A DNA stretch of 22,378 nt from an uncultured Clostridia bacterium. GTDB lineage: Bacteria; Bacillota_A; Clostridia; TANB77; CAG-508. A model generated the notes under the pieces. The model saw nothing but the letters and a program-made list of their open reading frames with translations. It had not been told where the DNA came from and searched no databases. The translations under genes were made by a program, and so were the position numbers. The DNA lies in the NCBI GenBank assembly GCA_947629855.1, contig CANRFI010000017.1, positions 1-22,378 on the forward strand. Reading direction: 5' to 3'. This document shows positions 1-6,334 of this stretch, one piece after another (position 1 is the stretch's first letter; every line of letters starts with the position of its first letter).

Positions 1-102
1 AGTGGAGAAAAATAACATATATATAACAAAAAAAGTTAAGTATTTGCAAGATTTTTAGAGTTTTGCAAATGACTAAATAAGGAAAAAATAAAGGAGAAAA
101 AA
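1..102. other. Leader region before the HD-domain gene
   Basis: This AT-rich stretch precedes the first complete gene. Bases 1-15 could be the last codons of an upstream reading frame ending in TAA, but that is too short to assign. Two copies of TTGCAA lie at 44-49 and 63-68; each is a palindrome and either could be a -35-like element, but no convincing -10 at the right distance was found. A good Shine-Dalgarno (AAAGGAG) sits just before the ATG at 103. Confidence 0.4.
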
Positions 103-657
103 ATGAAGGAACAATATTTAGAATTACTAAGAACAGTAAAAAGAGACGGAATAGAAGATTTAATAAAGTTTTTAGAAACATCTGACTTTTTTAAAGCACC
201 AGCTAGTACAAGATTTCACGGAGATTATGAAGGAGGATTAGTAGCACATAGTTTAAAAGTCTATGAAATATTAAAACATAAAGTTCAAAATTCTATTTTA
301 GAAATTAACATACCAGAAGAATCAATCATAATTATAGGATTATTGCACGATATTTGTAAAACAAACTTCTATAAAACAGATTACCGTAATGCAAAAAATG
401 CATTAGGAGTATGGGAAAAAGTCCCATATTACACTGTTGAAGATACTATACCATATGGACACGGAGAAAAATCAGTTATGATGATAACAGAATATATAAA
501 ACTAACACCAGAAGAAAAATACTCTATTCGTTGGCATATGGGACACACTGAACCAAAAGAAAATTACAATGCCATAGGAGCAAGTTATACTAAATATCCA
601 ATTGCGTTATTAACATATGAAGCAGACCTAGAAGCAACGTATTTCTATGATACTTAA
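103..657 (+). CDS. HD-domain phosphohydrolase-like protein
   Basis: A 184-aa soluble protein with HD-superfamily metal-binding features: an early His in the GGLVAHSLK segment (around residue 48) and the HD pair in GLLHDICK (around residue 84), followed by further histidines (GHGEKS, RWHMGHTE) that fit a metal-dependent phosphohydrolase. HD proteins act on nucleotides or nucleic acids; the substrate here cannot be read from sequence. The start is supported by AAAGGAG about 7 bases upstream. The stop lies 25 bases before the ruvA ATG, so it is probably co-transcribed with ruvA and rarA, which hints at a link to DNA maintenance but does not prove it. No signal peptide or membrane segment is seen. 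Confidence 0.75.
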   Translation: MKEQYLELLRTVKRDGIEDLIKFLETSDFFKAPASTRFHGDYEGGLVAHSLKVYEILKHKVQNSILEINIPEESIIIIGLLHDICKTNFYKTDYRNAKNALGVWEKVPYYTVEDTIPYGHGEKSVMMITEYIKLTPEEKYSIRWHMGHTEPKENYNAIGASYTKYPIALLTYEADLEATYFYDT

Positions 658-682
658 AAATAAAAAGAAAGGGAAAAAAGAA

Positions 683-1312
683 ATGTTAGCATATATAAAA
701 GGAATTTTAGAAATGAAAATGACAGGATATATCGTAATTGATGTAGGTGGATTAGGATATAAAGTATTTATGTCAGATGCAGGAATTGAGAAAATAGGAA
801 ACATTGGGGAGCAAGTAAAAGTACATACATTTTATAGAGTAAGAGAAGATGACATCAGTATTTATGGATTTAACACATTAGAAGAATTAAAAATGTTTGA
901 ATTATTAATTGGAGTAAGTGGTGTAGGAGCAAAAACAGCATTAACAATGCTTGCTACTTGTGAACCAACTGAATTTGCATTAGCAGTTATTTCAGAAGAT
1001 GTATCTACATTAACTGGAATACCAGGAATTGGGCCAAAATCAGCCAAAAGAATAATTTTAGAGCTAAAAGATAAAATAACAAAAGAACAACAAATTGAAG
1101 GCATAAATAATGAAATAGAAAAGCAAGAAAATAAAAATAATAAATTACAAGATGCAATTCAAACAAACAATAAAGTATCAGAAGCAATTGCGGCACTTCA
1201 AGTATTAGGATATAATAAAAAAGAAATAGAAAAAGCAATTGACAAATTAGACAAAGAAAAACTTTCAGTTGAAGATTTAATCAAAAAAGGATTAATAATT
1301 TTAGGAAAATGA
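683..1312 (+). CDS. ruvA: Holliday junction branch migration protein RuvA
   Basis: A 209-aa protein matching RuvA along its whole length. It opens with the OB-fold N-terminus (MLAYIKGILEMKM), has two helix-hairpin-helix segments (LLIGVSGVGAKTALTML and TLTGIPGIGPKSAKRIILEL), an acidic/polar flexible linker, and the C-terminal RuvB-binding three-helix domain (EAIAALQVLGYNKKEIEKAI). As part of RuvABC it binds four-way junctions as a tetramer and loads the RuvB motor. The start at 683 is preferred because the RuvA family begins MLAYIKG/MIAYIKG and a purine-rich Shine-Dalgarno (AAGAAAGGG) precedes it; the frame is open back to 647, but that longer form would overlap the HD gene. The usual partner ruvB is not next; rarA follows after 30 bases. 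Confidence 0.95.
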   Translation: MLAYIKGILEMKMTGYIVIDVGGLGYKVFMSDAGIEKIGNIGEQVKVHTFYRVREDDISIYGFNTLEELKMFELLIGVSGVGAKTALTMLATCEPTEFALAVISEDVSTLTGIPGIGPKSAKRIILELKDKITKEQQIEGINNEIEKQENKNNKLQDAIQTNNKVSEAIAALQVLGYNKKEIEKAIDKLDKEKLSVEDLIKKGLIILGK

Positions 1313-1342
1313 TGTTTTCAAATAACGTCGGAAAGGAAAAAA

Positions 1343-2591
1343 ATGAATAGCAATGAACCATTGGCTTTTCGTGTAAGACCAAAAACACTAGAAGAATATG
1401 TTGGGCAAGAACATATAATACGGAAAAGACAAAATACTATATAGAACTATAAAAGCAGATAGACTATCAAGTATTATTCTATTCGGACCTCCAGGATGTG
1501 GAAAAACTTCTTTAGCAAGAGTAATTAGTGAAACAACAAAATATAAGTTTTATAAAATAAATGCAGTAACAGCTGGAGTAGCAGATATTAAAAGAGTAGT
1601 AGAAGAAACTAGAAATTTAATGTTAAACCCAGTTGGTAAAAGCATTGTATTTATAGACGAAATTCATAGATTTAACAAATTACAACAAGATGCATTGCTT
1701 CCATTTGTAGAAAATGGAACAATTATATTAATTGGTGCAACTACAGAAAATCCTTATTTTGAAGTAAACAAGGCTTTAATTTCAAGATCAATGGTAATAA
1801 AATTAAATCCATTAACAGAAGAAGACATTTTTAAGATTTTAAAAAATGCATTAGAAAGAAAAGATGGTCTAGGAGAATATAAAATAAAAATAGAAGATAG
1901 TACTTTAAAAAAATTAGCGATCATTAGCAATGGAGATGTAAGAACTGCCTTAAATGGTTTAGAAGTTGCAACACTAACAACGCCAATTGATAAAGATGGA
2001 TATATTGTACTTACAGATGAAGTTATTAAAAATAGTATTCAAAATAGAAAAGCTATTTTTGATAAAAATGGAGAAGAACACTACGATAATATTAGTGCAT
2101 TTATTAAATCAATGCGTGGTTCAGACCCAGATGCAACAATTTTTTATTTAGCAAGAGCCTTAAATGGAGGAGAAGACCCTTTATTTTTAGCAAGAAGAAT
2201 TGTAATTTGTGCATCAGAAGACGTAGGAATGGCAAATCCAAATGCATTAGTAGTAGCAAACAGTGCTATGCAAGCTATTCATATGATAGGAATGCCAGAA
2301 GCAAGAATAATACTTGCAGAAGCGGCAATTTACGTAGCCAATTCTAAAAAATCAAATGCATCTTATTTGGCAATAGATAAAGCACTATCAGATGTTTCCT
2401 CAAAAGACACAGGAGAAATACCAATGCACATAAGAAATGCACCAGTAGAAAAAATGAAAGAATTAGGATACAGTGAAGGATATTTATACCCACATAATTT
2501 TCCTGGTCACTATGTAGAGCAACAATATTTACCAGATAAAATGATTGGAACTAAATATTACATACCAGATGAAAATATTAAAGACGAATAA
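1343..2591 (+). CDS. rarA: Replication-associated recombination protein A (RarA/MgsA AAA+ ATPase), read through one +1 CGGA site
   Basis: RarA is a clamp-loader-like AAA+ ATPase acting at stalled replication forks. Starting at ATG 1343 (Shine-Dalgarno GGAAAGGAA), the protein runs to Ile26 of the family segment EYVGQEHII. It then meets an in-frame CGG at 1421 and would stop after 32 residues. Skipping C1421 continues with GKDKILYRTIKADR and gives a 415-aa full-length RarA. Walker A is GPPGCGKT (residues 48-55) and Walker B is FIDEIHR (about 103-109). Sensor 1 is GATTENP, and the C-terminal RarA signature GGEDPLFLARRIVICASEDVG is present. It is RarA rather than RuvB because of ENGTIILIGATTENP and the C-terminal domain. 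Apart from the single extra base the gene shows no decay. See the findings on CGGN recoding. Confidence 0.9.
1421..1424 (+). other. CGGA +1 recoding site in rarA (Gly27)
   Basis: The in-frame codons are ATA ATA then CGGA then AAA. Dropping the C, or reading CGGA as one glycine, restores the RarA frame at the Gly of the VGQEH-II-G segment. Confidence 0.8.
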
Positions 2592-2606
2592 ATTTATAAA
2601 AATTGG

Positions 2607-2634
2607 AAAACCTACTAAAAAGTAGGTTTTATTT
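2607..2634 (+). terminator. Hairpin after rarA that carries the next gene's Shine-Dalgarno
   Basis: A 10-bp perfect stem (AAAACCTACT / AGTAGGTTTT, loop AAAA) ends at 2630 and is followed by ATTT and then the ATG at 2635. It looks like the rarA terminator, but the only Shine-Dalgarno-like bases (AGG) for the next gene lie in its 3' arm, so it may also control translation of that gene. Confidence 0.6.
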
Positions 2635-2982
2635 ATGTTTAAAAAAGTTATAATTGGCACTTTAGCAGGAATAATTAGTGGTTTATTTTCAACAGGTGGA
2701 GGAATGATTTTAGTACCTGCGTTTATTTACTTATTAGATGTAGACAGCACAAAAGCGAGAGGAACTTCTGTTTTTTGCATTTTACCAATGGTAATAACAA
2801 GTAGTTTTTTTTATTATGAAAGTAATTTTATTGATTGGAAAATAGCAATATTATGTGCAATAGGAGGCACAATAGGTGGATATATTGGCGCAAAATTATT
2901 AAAAAAAATACCAGAAAAAATTATGAAAATAATATTTACAATTTTTTTAATTTATATATCGTATAAAATGATTTTTAACTAA
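2635..2982 (+). CDS. Half-size TauE/SafE-family membrane protein (first)
   Basis: A 115-aa protein with about four hydrophobic segments. It begins with the glycine-rich family signature GIISGLFSTGGGMILVPAF, which marks the TauE/SafE (DUF81) anion exporter family. It covers one repeat of the usual two-repeat, roughly 250-aa transporter, so it would have to act as a homodimer or as a heterodimer with the second half-size protein at 3343. Start choice is tentative: ATG 2635 is the natural N-terminus, but its Shine-Dalgarno is buried in the hairpin just upstream. The transported substrate cannot be deduced. Its probable partner gene is separated from it by an opposing spoIIID-like gene. Confidence 0.8.
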   Translation: MFKKVIIGTLAGIISGLFSTGGGMILVPAFIYLLDVDSTKARGTSVFCILPMVITSSFFYYESNFIDWKIAILCAIGGTIGGYIGAKLLKKIPEKIMKIIFTIFLIYISYKMIFN

Positions 2983-2989
2983 TAAGAAA

Positions 2990-3010
2990 AAGCGGTCATT
3001 ATGACCGCTT
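2990..3010 (-). terminator. Terminator of the spoIIID-like gene, overlapping its stop codon
   Basis: A 9-bp stem (AAGCGGTCA / TGACCGCTT) with a 3-nt loop includes the last sense codons and the stop of the minus-strand gene. On the minus strand it is followed by TTTTTCTT, so it terminates spoIIID; on the plus strand there is no T-run. The stem contains the in-frame CGG codon for residue 76. Confidence 0.7.
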
Positions 3011-3232
3011 AGACAAGAACTTATTTTTTGTTGCTTGACCGCCGCGAATGTTGCGTTCAGATTTGTTTTCATCTAAAATCTCCCTAGAAATGCTGTTTGG
3101 AGAGACTTTTGTAAGATAATCGTAAACAGTTGTCTTTGATATTTTAAAATACTCAGCGGTTTTTCTTACTGTAGACCGATTATTGTTAAAATAATCGACC
3201 ACCTCTCTAACTAAATCCCAGTTTCTTGACAT
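2999..3232 (-). CDS. spoIIID: SpoIIID-type sporulation transcription factor
   Basis: A 77-aa protein with a helix-turn-helix (VRKTAEYFKISKTTVYDYLTK, about residues 22-42) and the SpoIIID C-terminal signature SERNIRGGQATKNKF. SpoIIID is the mother-cell regulator that works with sigma-E in sporulation. The N-terminus differs from textbook SpoIIID (MSRNWDLVREVVDYFNNN), so a paralogue is possible. Shine-Dalgarno GAGGAGGT precedes ATG 3232, and there is a good promoter upstream. Codon use is unlike the neighbours: CGC, AGG, GGC, GTC and GAG occur, along with two in-frame CGG codons (residues 19 and 76) that read as Arg without a frameshift. A +1 shift at residue 19 would reach a stop within three codons. 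The gene is inserted, reversed, between two related TauE halves, which suggests acquisition. Confidence 0.85.
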   Translation of the reverse strand: MSRNWDLVREVVDYFNNNRSTVRKTAEYFKISKTTVYDYLTKVSPNSISREILDENKSERNIRGGQATKNKFLSKRS

Positions 3233-3280
3233 TTTAGATACCTCCTCTTAAGCAAAATAAGTTAAAAAAAGTTTCAATAA

Positions 3281-3309
3281 ATTATACCATATTTTATGTT
3301 TATTTGCAA
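3281..3309 (-). promoter_or_regulatory. Promoter of the spoIIID-like gene
   Basis: On the minus strand, TTGCAA (3304-3309) and TATAAT (3281-3286) are separated by 17 bases, about 50 bases before the start codon. This looks like a vegetative sigma-A promoter rather than a sigma-E one. Confidence 0.65.
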
Positions 3310-3342
3310 TATAAATCAATAAAATAGAAGATAGGAAATAAA

Positions 3343-3726
3343 ATGATAGAAATATTAATTGGAATTGTATCAGGAATTGTAAGTGGAACAGGAATGGGAG
3401 GAGGAACAATTTTAATTTTTCTTCTTTCATTTTTGATGGGTGTAGAACAGCATATATCACAAGCAACTAATTTAATTTTTTTTATTCCAACAGCAATTGT
3501 TGCAATTATTGTAAATATTAAAAATAAAAATATTGATTTAAAATTAGCAATATTTTTATCAATCTTTGGAATTTTAGGAGCAATAATTGGTGCAAATATA
3601 GCAATTCGAATAGATGTAGGAATATTAAGAAAATGTTTTGGGATTTTTTTGGCAATTATTGCTATAAATGAAATATATTCCACCTTTAAATTATATATAA
3701 AACCGTATAAAAAAAATAAAAAATAG
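3343..3726 (+). CDS. Half-size TauE/SafE-family membrane protein (second)
   Basis: A 127-aa protein with about four hydrophobic segments and the glycine-rich start GIVSGIVSGTGMGGGTILIFLLSF, matching the first half-size protein at 2635 in layout. After the last helix there is a short Lys-rich tail (KPYKKNKK). Together the two would make one complete TauE/SafE transporter. A GATAGGA Shine-Dalgarno lies upstream. The predicted polarity (basic C-terminus inside) is inference. Substrate unknown. Confidence 0.8.
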   Translation: MIEILIGIVSGIVSGTGMGGGTILIFLLSFLMGVEQHISQATNLIFFIPTAIVAIIVNIKNKNIDLKLAIFLSIFGILGAIIGANIAIRIDVGILRKCFGIFLAIIAINEIYSTFKLYIKPYKKNKK

Positions 3727-3771
3727 AGAAAATAGAAATATAAAAAGTAGCAACTTTCGGAGGTGAATAAA

Positions 3772-3912
3772 ATGAAATTCATTAAAGGAATTATGATAGG
3801 TGGATTAATAACAACAGGAATTATGATGATGTATAGTGATTCTGAAAAAATGAACAGAAAAAATTTAATGAAAAAAGGTAAAAAATTTGCAAGAAAAATG
3901 GGTATGATGTAA
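3772..3912 (+). CDS. 46-aa peptide with N-terminal membrane helix and basic tail (DUF3918-like)
   Basis: A short gene with an excellent Shine-Dalgarno (GGAGGTG, 3759-3765) 6 bases before ATG. The peptide has one hydrophobic segment (FIKGIMIGGLITTGIMMMY) and a strongly basic, Met-rich C-terminus ending KKGKKFARKMGMM. I recall similar short proteins as common in Clostridia under the DUF3918/YtxH-like label, but no function is known. A strong terminator follows immediately, supporting expression as a real gene. Confidence 0.75.
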   Translation: MKFIKGIMIGGLITTGIMMMYSDSEKMNRKNLMKKGKKFARKMGMM

Positions 3913-3949
3913 AAAAATCTCTTCCTAAAATTAGGAAGAGATTTTTTTT
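3912..3949. terminator. Bidirectional terminator between convergent genes
   Basis: Stem AAAAAATCTCTTCCT / AGGAAGAGATTTTTT around loop AAAATT, with an A-run on one side and a T-run on the other. It can stop both the 46-aa gene (+) and the Cys-tailed gene (-), whose stop is at 3956. Confidence 0.85.
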
Positions 3950-3955
3950 AAAAGA

Positions 3956-4414
3956 TTATTTACATTCTTTACAATCTTCTTTTTCACATTCTTCTTTTTT
4001 TTCACATTTGTCGCAATCATCTATGAAACAATCACATTTATCGCACTTTTCACCTTTTAAGCATTTTCCTTCATGATGACATTTTGCACAAATTTTAATT
4101 TTCTTTGTATCATTTACCCAAAGTTGGATAGCATATTCTTTACCAGGACAAAGAGGTCCGAAAACAAATTCCCCTTCTTTATCTGTAAAAGTGTGACCAA
4201 TAGGTCTTCTTTCTTCTTTTCCGTGCTCATAAACAACTTCTACTAATTTAACAACAGCATCAGTTACTGGCTCTTTGAAACAATTTTTTACTACGCCATA
4301 AATGACATCACGATTATCTTCTGGCAAAGTTATATCAAGATCAAATTGTTTTCCTCCTGCGATTACACCATCTACATCTAATACTGGACAAAATTTTTTA
4401 TCCTCCATACCCAT
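3956..4414 (-). CDS. Carboxypeptidase-regulatory/Cna-B-like domain protein with Cys-rich C-terminal tail
   Basis: A 152-aa protein in two parts. Residues about 35-108 look like a beta-sandwich repeat of the carboxypeptidase-regulatory or Cna-B type (VIYGVVKNCFKEPVTDAVVKLVEV ... HTFTDKEGEFVFGPLCPGKEYAIQLWV). Residues about 110-152 form a Cys-rich tail with repeated CxxC-like spacing (CAKCHHEGKCLKGEKCDKCDCF and onward) that could bind metal. No signal peptide or LPXTG anchor is seen, so a cell-wall role is not supported; spore-coat or intracellular metal binding is possible but speculative. ATG 4414 is used because the nearest upstream ATG is followed at once by a stop. Confidence 0.65.
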   Translation of the reverse strand: MGMEDKKFCPVLDVDGVIAGGKQFDLDITLPEDNRDVIYGVVKNCFKEPVTDAVVKLVEVVYEHGKEERRPIGHTFTDKEGEFVFGPLCPGKEYAIQLWVNDTKKIKICAKCHHEGKCLKGEKCDKCDCFIDDCDKCEKKEECEKEDCKECK

Positions 4415-4438
4415 AATTAAATCATTCCTTTCTAAAAT

Positions 4439-4456
4439 AGTAACTTTTAAGTCACT
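4439..4456. promoter_or_regulatory. Imperfect palindrome upstream of the Cys-tailed gene
   Basis: AGTAACTT-TT-AAGTCACT, 7 of 8 arm positions matching, lies 25 bases before the minus-strand start codon. It could be an operator or a small leader hairpin; nothing identifies a regulator. Confidence 0.3.
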
Positions 4457-4580
4457 TTATATATAATATGAAAAAAATGTAGAAAGTTGAAAGAAATTGT
4501 CTAGTAATTATAAAAAAGATTTTGTATAATATAACTATAAGATATCAACTTAAAGAAATTTTTGTAAAAAAGGAATGAAA

Positions 4581-4949
4581 ATGAAAAAGAAAGCTATCAT
4601 AATAGGAATTGAAATAATAATTATTATTGCACTTTATATGTTTATAAATTCTAAATATATAGAGCTTGTGCCCAAATGTTGGGTACATAGAAAAATTGGT
4701 TTTTTATGTCCAGCCTGTGGTGGAACAAGATGTGTAATAAATATATTTAAAGGGAATATAACCCAAGCATTTTTCTCGCATATGATATTTTTTATAAGTA
4801 TAGTATATATAATAATTGTAAATATAATATATATTATTAATATAGGAAAGAAAAAGAAAATATTAACTTGGATATATCCAAAATATTGGTATGCAATTAT
4901 CTTTGCAATTGTGCTAATTATTTACACAATTGTAAGAAATTTATTGTAA
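4581..4949 (+). CDS. DUF2752 membrane protein
   Basis: A 122-aa protein with three hydrophobic helices (N-terminal, middle and C-terminal) and the DUF2752 signature GFLCPACGGTRC followed by a basic/polar segment (INIFKGNITQAFF). The conserved CPxCGxTR motif is typical of the family, which has no established function. ATG 4581 is preferred over ATG 4575 because the AAAAAGGA Shine-Dalgarno ends directly at 4574, leaving no spacing for the earlier start. Confidence 0.8.
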   Translation: MKKKAIIIGIEIIIIIALYMFINSKYIELVPKCWVHRKIGFLCPACGGTRCVINIFKGNITQAFFSHMIFFISIVYIIIVNIIYIINIGKKKKILTWIYPKYWYAIIFAIVLIIYTIVRNLL

Positions 4950-4972
4950 AATGTTGAAAAATATGGTATAAT
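4944..4972 (+). promoter_or_regulatory. Promoter of the DUF4190 gene
   Basis: TTGTAA (4944-4949), a 17-base spacer and a perfect TATAAT (4967-4972), 29 bases before the start codon. The -35 overlaps the end of the previous gene. Confidence 0.7.
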
Positions 4973-5001
4973 TATACTATAGTTGAAAGGAGAGATGTAA
5001 A

Positions 5002-5412
5002 ATGGATGAAGAAAAAAAAGAAGTAATAGAAGTAAAAAAAGTTGAGAATAAAGACAATGATGTAAAAAAAGAAGAACCAAAGCAAGAAAAGAAAGGATTT
5101 TGTATAGCATCATTAGTACTAGGAATTGTAACATTAATATTTTTCTGTCTTTGGTACATATCTATACCATGTGGTATATTAGCAATTATATTTGGTATAC
5201 TAGGAATAAAATCAACTAGCAAAGGAATGGCAATTGCAGGATTAATTACAGGTTCAATAGGATTATTAATTTCAACATTAATAGTAATATTTTTATTTAT
5301 TATCGGATTTACAATTGGATTTTCAGATGCATTAAATGAAATAGATTTTGATGATTTTAGAACACATATTGAAGATTATAAATATGATCATGATTATAAT
5401 TCATATGAATAA
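5002..5412 (+). CDS. DUF4190-type membrane protein
   Basis: A 136-aa protein. The N-terminal 30 residues are highly charged (Lys/Glu-rich). Two hydrophobic hairpins follow, with the DUF4190 pattern (GFCIASLVLGIVTL ... PCGILAIIFGILGIKSTSKGMAIAGLITGSIGLL), then a third helix and an acidic, Tyr/Asp-rich C-terminal tail. Shine-Dalgarno AAAGGAGAG lies before ATG 5002. The gene has its own promoter and a hairpin follows it, so it is probably monocistronic. Function unknown. Confidence 0.75.
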   Translation: MDEEKKEVIEVKKVENKDNDVKKEEPKQEKKGFCIASLVLGIVTLIFFCLWYISIPCGILAIIFGILGIKSTSKGMAIAGLITGSIGLLISTLIVIFLFIIGFTIGFSDALNEIDFDDFRTHIEDYKYDHDYNSYE

Positions 5413-5441
5413 AAAATATAATAATAAATAATTCGAATTTT

Positions 5442-5492
5442 CCTCCAAGGAAAAGCATACAATTAAAATAGCTTTACTTGGAGGGATTTTTT
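5442..5492 (+). promoter_or_regulatory. Long hairpin hiding the Shine-Dalgarno of the deacetylase gene
   Basis: The 5' arm CCTCCAAG (5442-5449) plus AAAGC pairs with GCTTT (5471-5475) plus CTTGGAGG (5477-5484), with a bulge between. T-rich sequence follows and then ATG 5493. The 3' arm contains GGAGG, the ribosome site of the deacetylase. It may be the terminator of the DUF4190 gene, a translational switch, or both. Confidence 0.65.
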
Positions 5493-6273
5493 ATGTTTTT
5501 CGTATTTAACAAACAAAAAATATATACGTATTTAGTATCAATAATAACGGTTATATTACTATTTTGCATAGCAACTACAATAACAACAAATGAAGAAAAT
5601 AGCATTGCTACATCAAGTACTCCATCAGGAAAATTACTTCCAATTTATAATGTCGAAACAAATGAAAAAAAAGTAGCTTTTACAATGAATTGTGCTTGGA
5701 ATGCTGATGATATTGATTCAATTTTAAAAACCCTGCAAGATAATCAAGTTAAAATAACATTTTTTATGGTAGGAGATTGGATTCAAAAATTTCCAGAGGC
5801 AGTAAAAAAAATAAGTACTGCAGGTCATGAAATAGCAAGTCATAGTGATACTCATCCACACGTAAATAACTTAAATTATGAAGAAAATATAGAAGAAATT
5901 GAAAAATCGAATGATAAAATTGAAAAAATAACAGGTAAAAGAACAAAAATTTATCGTGCACCTTATGGAGAATATAATAATACAGTAATAAAAGCAGCAC
6001 AAGACAAAGGATACTATACTATTCAATGGAATTTAGATACTTTAGATTATACAGGATTAACACGGAGAAGAAATGTGGAATAGGTTAAATTCAAAAATTA
6101 AACCAGGAGATATTATATTAAGTCATAATGGAACTAAACACACAGCAGACAGTTTAGATATGTTAATTAAAAGCATAAAACAAAAAGGACTGCAAATTGT
6201 ACCAGTATCACAATTAATTTATTTTGAAAATTACAAAATAAATTCGAATGGAACACAGATAAAAAACAATTAG
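5493..6273 (+). CDS. pdaB: PdaB-like polysaccharide (NodB-fold) deacetylase, read through one +1 CGGA site
   Basis: The gene encodes a membrane-anchored carbohydrate esterase 4 protein of the sporulation PdaB type. There is one N-terminal membrane helix (about residues 10-28), then the NodB domain. Motif 1 is the variant MNCAWNADD rather than TFDDG; motif 2 is SHSDTHPH with its two metal histidines; RAPYGEYN is motif 3; QWNLDTLDY and LSHNGTKHTADSL follow. After TGLT the frame meets CGG at 6063 and would stop three codons later, at TAG. Skipping C6063 continues GEEMWNRLNSKIKPGDIILSH and yields 259 aa, the expected length. An upstream TTG at 5478 overlaps the Shine-Dalgarno, so ATG 5493 is the better start. 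The C-terminal part is otherwise intact and under normal codon use, arguing against a pseudogene. Confidence 0.85.
6063..6066 (+). other. CGGA +1 recoding site in the deacetylase gene (Gly191)
   Basis: Codons ACA then CGGA then GAA. Dropping the C joins TGLT to GEEMWNRL and reaches the conserved LSH motif. Confidence 0.8.
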
Positions 6274-6334
6274 TGTATAAAATTACCAAAAAAGGAAACA
6301 ATATAAGAAATAAAAGATGTGATAGGGGATAGAA

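Noticed and set aside
862..1238. Minus-strand open frames opposite ruvA, and similar long Phe/Leu-rich frames opposite other genes
   Set aside because: They are antisense shadows of AT-rich coding regions, without ribosome sites or family resemblance.
1421..1424. Homopolymer sequencing or assembly error
   Set aside because: The inserted base is a lone C next to varied bases, not in a run of C; the long A/T runs, where errors are expected, show no frame breaks. It cannot be fully excluded without reads.
1343..2591. rarA, pdaB-like, pflA and adhE as pseudogenes broken by frameshifts
   Set aside because: All breaks are the same one-base C insertion before Gly codons, motifs on both sides are intact, and no stop codons, deletions or other lesions accumulate. 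Losing all four, including both pfl activation and AdhE, while pflB stays perfect is unlikely.
1620..2591. Calling the rarA region ruvB because it follows ruvA
   Set aside because: The sequence has ENGTIILIGATTENP and the C-terminal GGEDPLFLARR signature of RarA, not RuvB.
3176..3178. CGG in the spoIIID-like gene as a +1 recoding site
   Set aside because: Shifting there reaches a stop within three codons, while the unshifted frame matches SpoIIID on both sides.
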